The position numbers were made by a program, and so were the translations under genes. The notes beneath the pieces are model-generated. The model made no database searches. It worked only from the letters and a program-made list of their open reading frames with translations, and was not told the DNA's origin. A stretch of 38,266 nucleotides of DNA from Pontimonas sp. (lineage in GTDB: Bacteria > Actinomycetota > Actinomycetes > Actinomycetales > Microbacteriaceae): positions 1-38,266 of the forward strand of contig JAFMDO010000008.1 of NCBI GenBank assembly GCA_017857245.1, given 5' to 3'. This document shows positions 1 through 8,316 of this stretch, piece after piece; position 1 is the first letter of the stretch, and the number at the start of each line of letters is the position of its first letter.

Positions 1-188
1 CTTACGGCCTTATCAAGTTTGCGGCTTGCTGCAGTGACAGCGACTACGGCCTTGTCCTTGTCGCCTGCCTTGATGGCTTCACGAGCTTGTCGCACAGAAG
101 TGCGCACTTCGCTGCGGACAGCGCGGTTGCGATCTGTTGCTTTTTGGTTGGTCTTGTTGCGCTTGATTTGCGACTTAATGTTTGCCAC
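1..188 (-). CDS. rpsT: 30S ribosomal protein S20 (bS20), C-terminus cut by window edge
   Basis: Read on the minus strand, the translation begins with a GTG start at 188 and gives [17 protein letters not shown], the classic S20 N-terminus that binds 16S rRNA. About 62 residues are visible; S20 proteins are usually 85-90 residues, so the last third lies left of base 1. The start is supported by an AAAGGAAA-like ribosome binding site about 8 bases upstream. It is divergent from lepA, the usual actinobacterial neighbour. Its upstream region (227-284) holds three small inverted repeats that would fall in the 5' leader; S20 is known to autoregulate in other bacteria, so leader control is plausible but only inferred here. 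Confidence 0.95.
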   Translation of the reverse strand, partial: MANIKSQIKRNKTNQKATDRNRAVRSEVRTSVRQAREAIKAGDKDKAVVAVTAASRKLDKAV

Positions 189-226
189 TAAATTTCCTTT
201 TTCGTATGTTGGGCTTAGGGAACATT

Positions 227-284
227 CCTGTGGGACCCCATCAGGGTGAGAATGTGTTCTCAGATCCGGGAGAGAGGGCCCGGA
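227..284. repeat. Three tandem inverted repeats between rpsT and lepA
   Basis: Three small stem-loops stand side by side. At 227-245 CCTG-TGGG pairs with CCCA-CAGG with one bulged T. At 247-262 TGAGAA and TTCTCA form a perfect 6-base-pair stem around TGTG. At 265-284 TCCGGG and CCCGGA form a perfect 6-base-pair stem around an 8-base loop. They lie in the 155-base divergent gap, nearer to the rpsT start. They could be rpsT leader structure or protein binding sites; no function is shown. The rest of the gap has no recognised gene. Confidence 0.5.
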
Positions 285-343
285 AATAAGCAAGCCAAAG
301 CGCAACGATACCAGTTGGATGCGCAGGGTGCCACCGCGTAAGC

Positions 344-2212
344 ATGGGACAATCAACTCACATGACTTCTCACTCTGCTAGCGATATCCAGCCGGCGTCC
401 ACAGATACGTGGCGCCTGCGTAATTTTTGCATCATTGCGCACATCGACCATGGCAAGTCGACTCTTGCCGATCGAATGCTACAGCTCACCGGCGTTGTTG
501 ATGCTCGCCAGATGCGTGAGCAGTATCTCGATCGAATGGATATCGAACGCGAGCGCGGGATCACCATCAAGTCTCAGGCGGTGCGGATGCCCTGGACGGT
601 AGATAACAAGACTCACGCGCTGAACATGATTGATACCCCCGGGCATGTGGACTTCACTTATGAAGTTTCCCGGTCGTTGGCCGCGTGCGAGGGAGCACTT
701 CTTCTCGTGGATGCCGCGCAAGGAATTGAAGCCCAGACCCTAGCCAACCTCTACCTCGCGCTGGAAAACGACCTCACCGTCATTCCGGTGTTAAACAAAA
801 TTGATCTACCCGCAGCGGATCCTGATCGTTACGCCAAAGAGCTGGCCAGTCTGATTGGTGGCTCACCGGAGGACGTATTGCGGGTCAGCGGCAAGACGGG
901 CGCGGGCGTTGCCGAGCTTTTGGATCGGGTGGTGGAAACCATCCCTGCTCCCCGGGGGGATCCCAATGCTCCTGCTCGGGCACTCATCTTTGACTCGGTC
1001 TATGACTCGTATCGAGGGGTGATTACTTATGTGCGCATGGTGGATGGCTCGCTTGCGCCCAAAGAGCGAATCGAGATGATGTCGACCAAGGCCCAGCACG
1101 AGCTATTGGAGATTGGAGTGAGTTCGCCAGAGCCCTCGCCATCCAAAGGGCTTGGGGTTGGCGAGGTGGGATACCTGATCACCGGGGTGAAAGATGTGCG
1201 GCAATCCAAGGTGGGAGATACCGTCACCGGTGTCAAAAACCGCGCCACGCAGTCCCTGCCGGGATATACCGAGCCCAAACCCATGGTCTTTTCCGGACTG
1301 TATCCCCTCGATGGGAGCGACTACCCGGTCCTTCGGGAGGCTCTCGACAAACTGAAACTTTCTGATGCGGCACTCGTCTACGAACCGGAGACATCCGTGG
1401 CCCTGGGTTTTGGGTTCCGTTGCGGATTCTTGGGGCTTCTCCACCTAGAAATTGTCAGTGAGCGACTGGAACGGGAATTTGGTCTCGAGCTCATCGCCAC
1501 AGCACCGTCGGTGGTGTACTCCGTGGAACTCGATGATGGCTCGGAGATTCTGGTGACGAACCCCAGCGAGTTCCCCACCGGCAAGGTAGCGAAAGTATTG
1601 GAACCCGTCGTCAACGCCGCGGTGTTGGCTCCCAAGGACTATGTGGGAGTGATCATGGAATTGTGTCAATCTCGCCGCGGCGTTCTCCAAGGGATGGAAT
1701 ATCTGGGGGAAGACCGGGTCGAGATTCGGTACACCATTCCACTGGGTGAAATTGTCTTCGATTTTTTTGACCAGCTGAAGTCGAAGACGGCAGGGTACGG
1801 CTCGCTCGATTACGAACCCGCGGGTGATGCTGAAGGGGATCTGGTGAAGGTCGATATCTTGCTTCAAGGGGACCGGGTGGATGCCTTCAGCGCGATTGTG
1901 CATCGTGACAATGCCTACTCCTACGGGGTCTTGATGACCCAGCGGCTTCGGGAACTCATTCCCCGCCAACAGTTTGAAGTGCCGATCCAGGCAGCCATTG
2001 GTGCCCGCGTTATTGCCCGAGAAAACATCCGGGCGATGCGCAAAGATGTTCTTGCAAAGTGCTATGGAGGCGACATCACCCGCAAGCGAAAGTTGCTGGA
2101 GAAGCAGAAGGAGGGCAAGAAACGTATGAAAATGGTCGGTCGCGTGGAAGTTCCTCAAGATGCCTTCATCGCCGCCTTGTCCGGTGATGTGGAGAAGAAG
2201 AAAGAAAAGTAA
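344..2212 (+). CDS. lepA: Elongation factor 4 (LepA), ribosomal back-translocase GTPase
   Basis: A 622-residue translational GTPase that binds ribosomes and affects translocation and initiation. The G1 loop AHIDHGKS is at about residues 32-39, the switch motif RERGITIKS at about 69-77, G3 DTPGHVD at about 97-103, G4 NKID at 151-154 and a G5-like SGKTG near 180. The C-terminal domain ends in a lysine-rich tail ([18 protein letters not shown]), as is typical of LepA. The length is about 20 residues above the usual 600 because of a poorly conserved N-terminus. The ATG at 362 is an alternative start, and neither has a strong Shine-Dalgarno sequence. A weak GATACC at 307-312 may be its -10 element. 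The next gene begins four bases after the stop. Confidence 0.97.
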   Translation: MGQSTHMTSHSASDIQPASTDTWRLRNFCIIAHIDHGKSTLADRMLQLTGVVDARQMREQYLDRMDIERERGITIKSQAVRMPWTVDNKTHALNMIDTPGHVDFTYEVSRSLAACEGALLLVDAAQGIEAQTLANLYLALENDLTVIPVLNKIDLPAADPDRYAKELASLIGGSPEDVLRVSGKTGAGVAELLDRVVETIPAPRGDPNAPARALIFDSVYDSYRGVITYVRMVDGSLAPKERIEMMSTKAQHELLEIGVSSPEPSPSKGLGVGEVGYLITGVKDVRQSKVGDTVTGVKNRATQSLPGYTEPKPMVFSGLYPLDGSDYPVLREALDKLKLSDAALVYEPETSVALGFGFRCGFLGLLHLEIVSERLEREFGLELIATAPSVVYSVELDDGSEILVTNPSEFPTGKVAKVLEPVVNAAVLAPKDYVGVIMELCQSRRGVLQGMEYLGEDRVEIRYTIPLGEIVFDFFDQLKSKTAGYGSLDYEPAGDAEGDLVKVDILLQGDRVDAFSAIVHRDNAYSYGVLMTQRLRELIPRQQFEVPIQAAIGARVIARENIRAMRKDVLAKCYGGDITRKRKLLEKQKEGKKRMKMVGRVEVPQDAFIAALSGDVEKKKEK

Positions 2213-2216
2213 ACCG

Positions 2217-2642
2217 ATGGCGCACCCGGTGGCACCTGTTTCGACCTCGCCGACGAGGTCTATAGCCCTGCACCGAATCATCGTCGCCCTCTACGCAATT
2301 TTGAGTCTTGCCGGCCTAGGTCGATCAAGCTTTCAGGTGCTGACTAAGTTCGACCAAGCCCCACTTGCTTATTCTCTTTCCTCCTTTGCCGCGCTGATGT
2401 ATGTTCTTGCTACCCTCGCGATTGCACTCAGTGTGCGAAAAGGTGCACGAGGCGTGGCGATGGTGGCGTTAGGAATTGAGCTGGTGGGAGTAGTCGGAGT
2501 TGGCGCTGTGTCGCTTGTGCGCCCGGAGCTATTTCCCGATGCCACCATTTGGTCCCAGTTTGGTGCCGGTTACGCGTTCATTCCTCTTGTCCTGCCCCTC
2601 GTGGGGTTGTGGTGGCTAGTTCGCCCGAAGGTATCCTCGTGA
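2217..2642 (+). CDS. Small four-helix membrane protein of unknown function
   Basis: A 141-residue protein that I do not recognise as a named family. After a short polar N-terminus there are four hydrophobic stretches at roughly residues 18-38, 50-74, 79-100 and 115-136, with an Arg/Lys-containing turn (SVRKGARG) between the second and third. I chose the ATG at 2217, four bases after the lepA stop, because the longer reading frame from 2160 would run far into lepA. A purine-rich stretch in the lepA tail could serve as ribosome binding site. It overlaps the ribF start by four bases (GTGA), which implies co-translation with ribF. A link to flavin metabolism or to LepA would be guesswork. Confidence 0.75.
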   Translation: MAHPVAPVSTSPTRSIALHRIIVALYAILSLAGLGRSSFQVLTKFDQAPLAYSLSSFAALMYVLATLAIALSVRKGARGVAMVALGIELVGVVGVGAVSLVRPELFPDATIWSQFGAGYAFIPLVLPLVGLWWLVRPKVSS

Positions 2643-3586
2643 GCCCGGTCTCCGTGAATTACGGGCTTGATTCCTTGCCTGGAGATGGCCGCAGGCGGGC
2701 TGTATCGATCGGAAAATTTGATGGTGTCCATCGCGGCCACGTCCAGGTTATTCAGCAGCTCACCGCCATGGCGGGTAAGGCGGAAACCACCGTCATTACC
2801 TTTGACCGCCACCCCCATGCCACGCTGCGCCCAGGCGAGGAACCGCTCCCCATTGTGAGCGAGAGCCAGAAGGTTGAGTTGTTATCCCAAGCGGGTATTG
2901 CCCGCGTGGTGGTGTTGCCCTTTGATGACGAGCTCTCTGCGCTCAGCCACGAAGAATTTTCGAGAATAGTCCTCGCGGAGGGTCTCTCCGCAGCCGTGGT
3001 GCTGGTCGGGGGGGATTTCCGATATGGCCATGGCGGCGAAGGAACTATCGACATGCTGCGACACGAAGGAGAACACTGGGGTTTTCGGGTGGAAGTGGTC
3101 GCCGACGTGTGTCAAGAACAGGGCGAACGGGTTTCTTCCACCATGATTCGAGGCCATATCACCCGCGGCGAAGTGGCTCAGGCTTCTCGATTGCTGGGTC
3201 GCAACCATTCGGTTCGGGGCGAAGTGGGAAGCGGCGCGCAACGGGGCCGAGAATTGGGTTATCCGACAGCTAACCTCGCTCAGCTCTTGGAGGGACTGAT
3301 GCCCGCTGACGGGGTCTATGCCACCGTGGTTACCCATCAGGGTCAGCGATACCCGGCCGCTACCTCGGTAGGTGTGAATCCCACTTTTGGCGAGCTCACC
3401 GAGAGCGTGGTGGAGTCCCATCTGCTCGATGTTTCGCTGGATTTGTATGGCGAGATGATTCGCGTGGAGTTTGTCGAATTCATTCGCGGAATGCAAACTT
3501 TTCCCTCTAGTGTGGAATTGGCCGCGCAAATGAGCGAAGACGAAAAGGTCATTCGCACCATCCTTGCCGGCGCCCTCGAGGCATAG
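2639..3586 (+). CDS. ribF: Bifunctional riboflavin kinase / FAD synthetase
   Basis: A 315-residue enzyme that phosphorylates riboflavin to FMN and adenylates FMN to FAD in the cytosol. The N-terminal nucleotidylyltransferase half shows SIGKFDGVHRGH at about residues 23-34. The C-terminal kinase half shows GRELGYPTANL and SVGVNPTFG. I placed the start at GTG 2639, which overlaps the preceding stop as GTGA and has GAAGG upstream; the open frame extends to 2549, but that part codes for nothing typical of RibF. In many actinobacteria ribF adjoins truB, but here truB is at 9180 and five genes lie between them. Confidence 0.95.
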   Translation: MSPVSVNYGLDSLPGDGRRRAVSIGKFDGVHRGHVQVIQQLTAMAGKAETTVITFDRHPHATLRPGEEPLPIVSESQKVELLSQAGIARVVVLPFDDELSALSHEEFSRIVLAEGLSAAVVLVGGDFRYGHGGEGTIDMLRHEGEHWGFRVEVVADVCQEQGERVSSTMIRGHITRGEVAQASRLLGRNHSVRGEVGSGAQRGRELGYPTANLAQLLEGLMPADGVYATVVTHQGQRYPAATSVGVNPTFGELTESVVESHLLDVSLDLYGEMIRVEFVEFIRGMQTFPSSVELAAQMSEDEKVIRTILAGALEA

Positions 3587-3595
3587 TCTTATCCG
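3584..3595 (+). promoter_or_regulatory. Putative -10 element for a leaderless MFS transcript
   Basis: TAGTCT at 3584-3589 is followed by six bases and then the GTG start at 3596. A transcript starting about seven bases after the -10 would begin at the start codon. The hexamer overlaps the ribF stop codon. The same layout recurs at 4869, 14618, 18659, 22881 and 28263. No good -35 box is visible. Confidence 0.45.
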
Positions 3596-4834
3596 GTGCC
3601 AGAAACCCGTCGCTCCACCATTGTTTTCGCCCTTACCGGGGTCATTCTTCTCGCCCTCGGTATTAGAACCGGGGTGGCGGCGATTGCGCCCTTGGCGCCG
3701 TCGATGGATCTGGATCTGGCAATGGAAGGCTTGCCGCTAGGAATCATTGGCACCATCCCGCCGATTGCTTACGCCTTGGCGGCCTGGTTTGCACCGTGGT
3801 TGGCGCAAAAAGTGGGGCTGGAAACCGCTGCGATTGCTGTGGGAGTGCTTGGTGCACTGGCGCATGTGTGGCGGGGTGTGTCGCCTACCTTTCTGTCCCT
3901 TTTCGCTGCGACAGCAGTGTTGATGGTTGCTGCTGGCGTAGGAAATGTGATTCTCCCTGGCCTTGTAAAGCTCTATGCGCCGCACGCTATTGGCTCGGTC
4001 ACCGCGGCATACGGCACAGCCATGGCTGTTTCCTCTTCTGCTCCGTCCTTCTTCGGAGTGTGGATGGCAGACCTTGCGGGGTGGCGTGTCTCTCTAGGTG
4101 CGTGGGCCATTATCAGCATCGTGGGCGCGATTCCCTGGCTCTTGGTGTTGCCCTTTGCGAAACGTCGCGGCCTGGCTGAAGCAGAGCTTGCAGGCGGCCT
4201 GGCTGCGGGACCACCCAAAGTTTCGTTGTCGAAATCCCCCACAGCGGTCGCGATCATGACTATTTTTGCCGTCTCTGGCGCGATGGCGTACACGTGGTTT
4301 GCGTTATTGCCACAGTTGCTGATTGATGAAGCGGGCATGAGTGTCGAGCAGGCTGCACTAGCGCTGGGAATTTTTACCATTACGGGATTACCGATGTCGC
4401 TCATCATCCCGCCCCTAGCCCACCGGGTGGGGTGGTCGAGTATCCTCACGGGAGTTGCTGTGGCCTGTGGGATGGCGGGAATGGTAGGCCTGCTGATTGC
4501 CCCGACCTTTGCCCCCTACCTCTGGGTCGTTCTCCTAGCATTCGGACCACTGACTTTCCCGTTGGCGCTCACCCTGATTGGCCTTCGAACCGCCAACCAC
4601 CTCTCGGCCTTAGTGCTGAGTGGTTATGTCAACAAGATTGGCTACCTGTTCTCGGCAGCAGGGCCTCTGGTGGTGGGTTTTGTTTTGCAGGTGACGGATT
4701 CGTGGACCGTCAGCGTCCTGTTTTTGATGGCCGTGATCCTGATGGAGGTCCCTGCCATCTGGGTGCTGGCACGAGAGCGGAGCGTGGATGACGAACGGGC
4801 CGAAACGGACGCTTCTGCTCATTTGAGCAACTAA
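3596..4834 (+). CDS. MFS transporter, CynX/NimT-like
   Basis: A 412-residue integral membrane protein with about twelve hydrophobic segments in two halves, separated by a basic loop (FAKRRGLAEAELAGG, about residues 187-201). The N-terminal segment ILLALGIRTGVAAIAPL resembles the cyanate/nitroimidazole (CynX/NimT) branch of the major facilitator superfamily. The GTG start is nine bases after the ribF stop with no Shine-Dalgarno sequence, but a TAGTCT hexamer six bases upstream suggests leaderless expression. The substrate cannot be read from the sequence. The position just upstream of a deoR-deoC-aldehyde dehydrogenase operon suggests import of a nucleoside or sugar, but the family mostly handles small anions and other solutes, so this stays open. 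Confidence 0.85.
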   Translation: MPETRRSTIVFALTGVILLALGIRTGVAAIAPLAPSMDLDLAMEGLPLGIIGTIPPIAYALAAWFAPWLAQKVGLETAAIAVGVLGALAHVWRGVSPTFLSLFAATAVLMVAAGVGNVILPGLVKLYAPHAIGSVTAAYGTAMAVSSSAPSFFGVWMADLAGWRVSLGAWAIISIVGAIPWLLVLPFAKRRGLAEAELAGGLAAGPPKVSLSKSPTAVAIMTIFAVSGAMAYTWFALLPQLLIDEAGMSVEQAALALGIFTITGLPMSLIIPPLAHRVGWSSILTGVAVACGMAGMVGLLIAPTFAPYLWVVLLAFGPLTFPLALTLIGLRTANHLSALVLSGYVNKIGYLFSAAGPLVVGFVLQVTDSWTVSVLFLMAVILMEVPAIWVLARERSVDDERAETDASAHLSN

Positions 4835-4835
4835 G

Positions 4836-4874
4836 GCAACAATTGTTGCGAACGAGGCTTGAGCGTCGTAGCTT
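4836..4874 (+). promoter_or_regulatory. Palindromic operator overlapping the deoR promoter
   Basis: GCAACAATTGTTGC at 4836-4849 is a perfect 14-base palindrome. Its right arm runs into a -35-like TTGCGA (4846-4851), followed by exactly 17 bases and a -10-like TAGCTT (4869-4874). The start codon of the regulator follows six bases later. A repressor bound to the palindrome would block RNA polymerase. SorC-family regulators such as Bacillus DeoR bind palindromic operators, so autoregulation of the whole deo operon is the simplest reading. Confidence 0.6.
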
Positions 4875-4880
4875 GGGGTA

Positions 4881-5849
4881 ATGGTTACGCCCATGGTAGA
4901 CAAAGAACTGCTTGCTGTTCGGGCCGCAGAGCTCTATTACCAAGAAAACAAAACGCAAGATGAAATTGGGGCGCTTCTTCACATCACCCGCTGGAAAGTG
5001 AGCCGCCTGATTGCCCAGGCTCGCGAAGAGGGCATTATCCGTATCGAGATTGTTCACCCGCGCGCACGGCGTTTAGGGCTGGAACACGATGTGTGTGCGG
5101 CCTACGATTTGACCGCTGCAATTGTGGTCCCTCGTGACGTTGAAGATGCCGGCATTCACCACCGAGTAGCGTCGGCGGCTGCGGATTACCTCGTGTCGAT
5201 GCGCCCTTTAACTCACGTGTTGGGCGTGAGCTGGGGTAAGACGCTCCACCTCGTTGCTCAAGCCCTTCCCCAGCGGTGGTGCAACGGAGTGAAAGTCGTT
5301 CAGGTTAACGGTGCTGTGAGCCACAGTCAGTCACCCGGGTTGGCCTCGGCCACCGCGACCATGATCGCAAATAAGGGTCATGGTGATGTCACCCTGCTTC
5401 CTACCCCTGCCATTCTGGAGCGAGAAGAAACCAAACAGGCGATCGAATCTGATCGCTCCATTCGGGGTGTTCTCGCCCACGCGGCCCAGGCAGACACTTA
5501 CCTTTTCAGCGCTGGACCCGCCACCGAAGTGAGCATTCACGTGCAGTCGGGGTATATCAACCACGATGATGTGCAGCGCCTACAGGACAAAGGTGCGGTG
5601 GGGGATGTTCTTGGCCGCTACATCACCCAGGAAGGCAACATCGCCGATACCGAGCTGGATAACCGAACCCTGGGGCTTTCCTTGGAAAGCCTTCGTCAGG
5701 CTCCCCGCAGCATTGCGGTGGTGTCAGGCGCGGATAAACACCAGGTGGCCCTGGCTATTGCCCGCAGCTCGTTGGCCAGTGTAATGATTATGGATGAAGC
5801 CACCGCAACTTTTTTGCTCGACAATCAACCAAAGGACACCACCCCATGA
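4881..5849 (+). CDS. deoR: SorC/DeoR-like transcriptional regulator
   Basis: A 322-residue regulator with an N-terminal helix-turn-helix at about residues 24-47 (TQDEIGALLHITRWKVSRLI), then a SorC-type sugar-phosphate-binding domain to the end (VLGVSWGKTL near 112-121). Bacillus DeoR belongs to this family and is released from DNA by deoxyribose 5-phosphate. Overlap with deoC by four bases (ATGA at 5846-5849) makes the same effector likely here. The ATG at 4881 fits a leaderless start behind TAGCTT; the ATG at 4893 is an alternative. A symbol other than deoR could be used, since only family and context support it. Confidence 0.85.
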   Translation: MVTPMVDKELLAVRAAELYYQENKTQDEIGALLHITRWKVSRLIAQAREEGIIRIEIVHPRARRLGLEHDVCAAYDLTAAIVVPRDVEDAGIHHRVASAAADYLVSMRPLTHVLGVSWGKTLHLVAQALPQRWCNGVKVVQVNGAVSHSQSPGLASATATMIANKGHGDVTLLPTPAILEREETKQAIESDRSIRGVLAHAAQADTYLFSAGPATEVSIHVQSGYINHDDVQRLQDKGAVGDVLGRYITQEGNIADTELDNRTLGLSLESLRQAPRSIAVVSGADKHQVALAIARSSLASVMIMDEATATFLLDNQPKDTTP

Positions 5850-6856
5850 GCACCAGAGTCACCGCACTCGCGCCCACTGATCGGTCTCACTCCGTTCTGG
5901 GCTCCGGGGCAACCGAGAAAGCCCTGACCACCTTCCTCAATGGCATCCCGGGTGTTGACACGGTCGGCGCAGAGGCTCGAGCAGCAGGCTTTGCGACCCG
6001 GTCGATCAAGACCACCTCGAAGATGGCCGGTCTTGACATGATCATGTCGATGGTGGACTTGACGACGTTGGAGGGTGCGGACACCCGCGGCAAGGTGCAC
6101 ACGCTTGCCCAGAAAGCAACTCTGCCTGACCCTTTCGACCCCACAGCCCCGTCGGTGGCAGCGGTGTGTGTCTATGGCGACAAGGTGGCTCAAGTCAGAG
6201 AGTCACTAGGTTCCTGGCACATTTCACATCGAGCGGATGGAATTGCCGTCGCAGCCGTGGCAACCGCGTTCCCGAGCGGTCGGGCTAGCTTGCCAGTCAA
6301 AATTTTGGATACCGAATATGCCGTGTCTGAAGGTGCCGATGAAATCGACATGGTGATCGACCGTGGCGCCTTCCTCTCGGGCTCCTGGGGCTTGGTTTAT
6401 GACCAGATTGTGGCGGTCAAGGAAGCGTGCAGGCGAGGAGATGGCAGCTACGCCCACCTCAAGGTCATTCTGGAAACAGGCGAACTTGCCACCCTTGATA
6501 ACGTCCGTCGAGCCAGCTGGTTGGCGATACTTGCCGGTGCTGATTTCATCAAAACCTCCACCGGAAAAGTTGCGCCCGCGGCAACCTTGCCGGTGACGGT
6601 GACCATGCTCGAAGTCATCCGCGATTGGTATGCGATGACGGGCGAAAAGATCGGCATGAAACCTGCCGGCGGAATCAAGGCGAGCAAAGATGCGCTGCGG
6701 TATTTGGTGGCGGTTGCCGAGACAGTCGGTGAAGACTGGCTCACGCCGGACCTCTTCCGCTTTGGTGCTTCCAGTTTGCTCAACGACGTAGTGATGCAAA
6801 GACAAAAGATGCGAAACGGTCACTACAGTGGCCCCGATTATGTGAGTGTGGACTAA
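5846..6856 (+). CDS. deoC: Deoxyribose-phosphate aldolase
   Basis: A 336-residue class I aldolase that cleaves 2-deoxyribose 5-phosphate into glyceraldehyde 3-phosphate and acetaldehyde, a step in deoxynucleoside catabolism. The Schiff-base lysine lies in DFIKTSTGK (K236), the second active-site lysine in MKPAGGIK (K272), and the acid/base aspartate in DEIDMVI (D168). The protein is of the longer type; short forms are about 220-260 residues, and the extra length is an N-terminal region of about 60 residues. The ATG at 5846 overlaps the regulator stop by four bases and has AAAGGAC upstream. The next gene, an aldehyde dehydrogenase, starts two bases after the stop. Confidence 0.96.
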   Translation: MSTRVTALAPTDRSHSVLGSGATEKALTTFLNGIPGVDTVGAEARAAGFATRSIKTTSKMAGLDMIMSMVDLTTLEGADTRGKVHTLAQKATLPDPFDPTAPSVAAVCVYGDKVAQVRESLGSWHISHRADGIAVAAVATAFPSGRASLPVKILDTEYAVSEGADEIDMVIDRGAFLSGSWGLVYDQIVAVKEACRRGDGSYAHLKVILETGELATLDNVRRASWLAILAGADFIKTSTGKVAPAATLPVTVTMLEVIRDWYAMTGEKIGMKPAGGIKASKDALRYLVAVAETVGEDWLTPDLFRFGASSLLNDVVMQRQKMRNGHYSGPDYVSVD

Positions 6857-6858
6857 AT

Positions 6859-8316
6859 ATGACGTTTTTGGATTATGCCCCAGCGCCAGAATCGACCTCG
6901 ATTCTGAATCTCAAGCCCTCCTACGGGCTCTTCATCGGCGGGAAATTTGTTGACTCCAGCGGGTCAACCTTCGACACCATTTCACCCTCCACCGAGAAGA
7001 AAATCACCACTGTTTCTCACGCCACGGAGGACGATGTTGACCGCGCGGTGAAGGCAGCCCGAGCGGCGTATGACAAGACGTGGTCAAAATTGTCGGGGAG
7101 CGAGAGGGGAAAGTACCTGTTCCGGATTGCCCGGATCATTCAAGAACGGTCTCGCGAACTTGCGGTTGCCGAAACCCTCGACAACGGCAAGCCCATTCGC
7201 GAAACCCGTGATGTGGATCTCCCTCTGGTGGCAGCGTGGTTCTTTTACTACGCAGGCTGGGCCGACAAGCTCGAATATGCAGGGCTTGGACCCAACCCGC
7301 AGGCGCTAGGGGTTGCCGCGCAGATTGTGCCGTGGAATTTCCCGTTGCTGATGCTGGCGTGGAAGATTGCGCCGGCACTCGCTGCGGGAAATACGGTGGT
7401 CTTGAAACCGGCGGAAACAACACCGCTGACCGCTCTGCTTTTTGCAGAAATTTGCCAGCAGGCGGGTTTGCCCGATGGTGTGGTGAACATCATCACCGGA
7501 GCTGGTGCTGCTGGGGCTGCATTGGTGTCCCACCCGGGGATCAACAAGCTTGCTTTCACCGGATCCACTCCGGTGGGGCGCCAGATCGCTTCAACCCTCG
7601 CGGGGACCGGGACAAAAGTCACCCTCGAACTTGGCGGCAAGGGCGCAAATATCATCTTTGATGATGCCGCAATAGACCAAGCAATCGAGGGGATTGTGAG
7701 CGGAATTTTCTTCAACCAGGGCCACGTGTGTTGCGCGGGATCGCGGCTGCTTGTCCAAGAAAACATTCACGATGATGTCGTTCACCGACTTCAGAAGCGC
7801 CTGTCCACCCTGCGCTTAGGTGACCCGCTCGATAAGAACACTGACATTGGCGCTGTTAATTCCAAGGTCCAGCTCGAACGGATCACGGAATTGGTCGGCA
7901 GCGGCGAGGGCGAGGGCGCAACGAGGTGGACCTCCGCGTGTGCGATTCCTGAAAAGGGTTTCTGGTTTGCCCCAACGGTGTTTACCGATGTGCACACCAG
8001 CCACCGCATTGCCCGCGAAGAGATCTTTGGACCTGTTCTCTCAGTGATGACCTTCCGCACCCCCGAGGAGGCTGTTGCGAAAGCAAACAACACCCCCTAC
8101 GGATTGAGTGCCGGAATCTGGACGGAGAAAGCATCGCGCATGCTGGCAATTGCGGACAAGCTTCGTGCCGGTGTGATTTGGGCCAACACGTTCAACAAGT
8201 TTGACCCCGCCAGCCCCTTTGGTGGATACCAAGAATCGGGTTACGGACGCGAAGGAGGCCGTCACGGTCTCGCCGCATACCTGAGCCCCAGCGATCAGAA
8301 AGCAGGGGGAAAATAA
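6859..8316 (+). CDS. NAD(P)-dependent aldehyde dehydrogenase, complete
   Basis: A 485-residue aldehyde dehydrogenase that should oxidise an aldehyde to the acid. All key residues are present: the oxyanion asparagine in PWNFP (N160), the cofactor-binding lysine in VLKPAE (K183), the Rossmann FTGSTPVG (about 233-240), the general base in LELGGK (E257) and the nucleophile in GHVCCAGSR (first cysteine, C291). A position two bases behind deoC suggests that acetaldehyde from the aldolase is the substrate, giving acetate. Only the catalytic type is certain; substrate and NAD/NADP preference are inferred. The stop overlaps the next start by one base (TAATG). Confidence 0.93.
   Translation: MTFLDYAPAPESTSILNLKPSYGLFIGGKFVDSSGSTFDTISPSTEKKITTVSHATEDDVDRAVKAARAAYDKTWSKLSGSERGKYLFRIARIIQERSRELAVAETLDNGKPIRETRDVDLPLVAAWFFYYAGWADKLEYAGLGPNPQALGVAAQIVPWNFPLLMLAWKIAPALAAGNTVVLKPAETTPLTALLFAEICQQAGLPDGVVNIITGAGAAGAALVSHPGINKLAFTGSTPVGRQIASTLAGTGTKVTLELGGKGANIIFDDAAIDQAIEGIVSGIFFNQGHVCCAGSRLLVQENIHDDVVHRLQKRLSTLRLGDPLDKNTDIGAVNSKVQLERITELVGSGEGEGATRWTSACAIPEKGFWFAPTVFTDVHTSHRIAREEIFGPVLSVMTFRTPEEAVAKANNTPYGLSAGIWTEKASRMLAIADKLRAGVIWANTFNKFDPASPFGGYQESGYGREGGRHGLAAYLSPSDQKAGGK

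Noticed and set aside
1445-2281. 278-codon open frame antisense to lepA
   Set aside because: It is the mirror of the strongly conserved lepA coding sequence; its translation has no recognisable family and no ribosome binding site logic.
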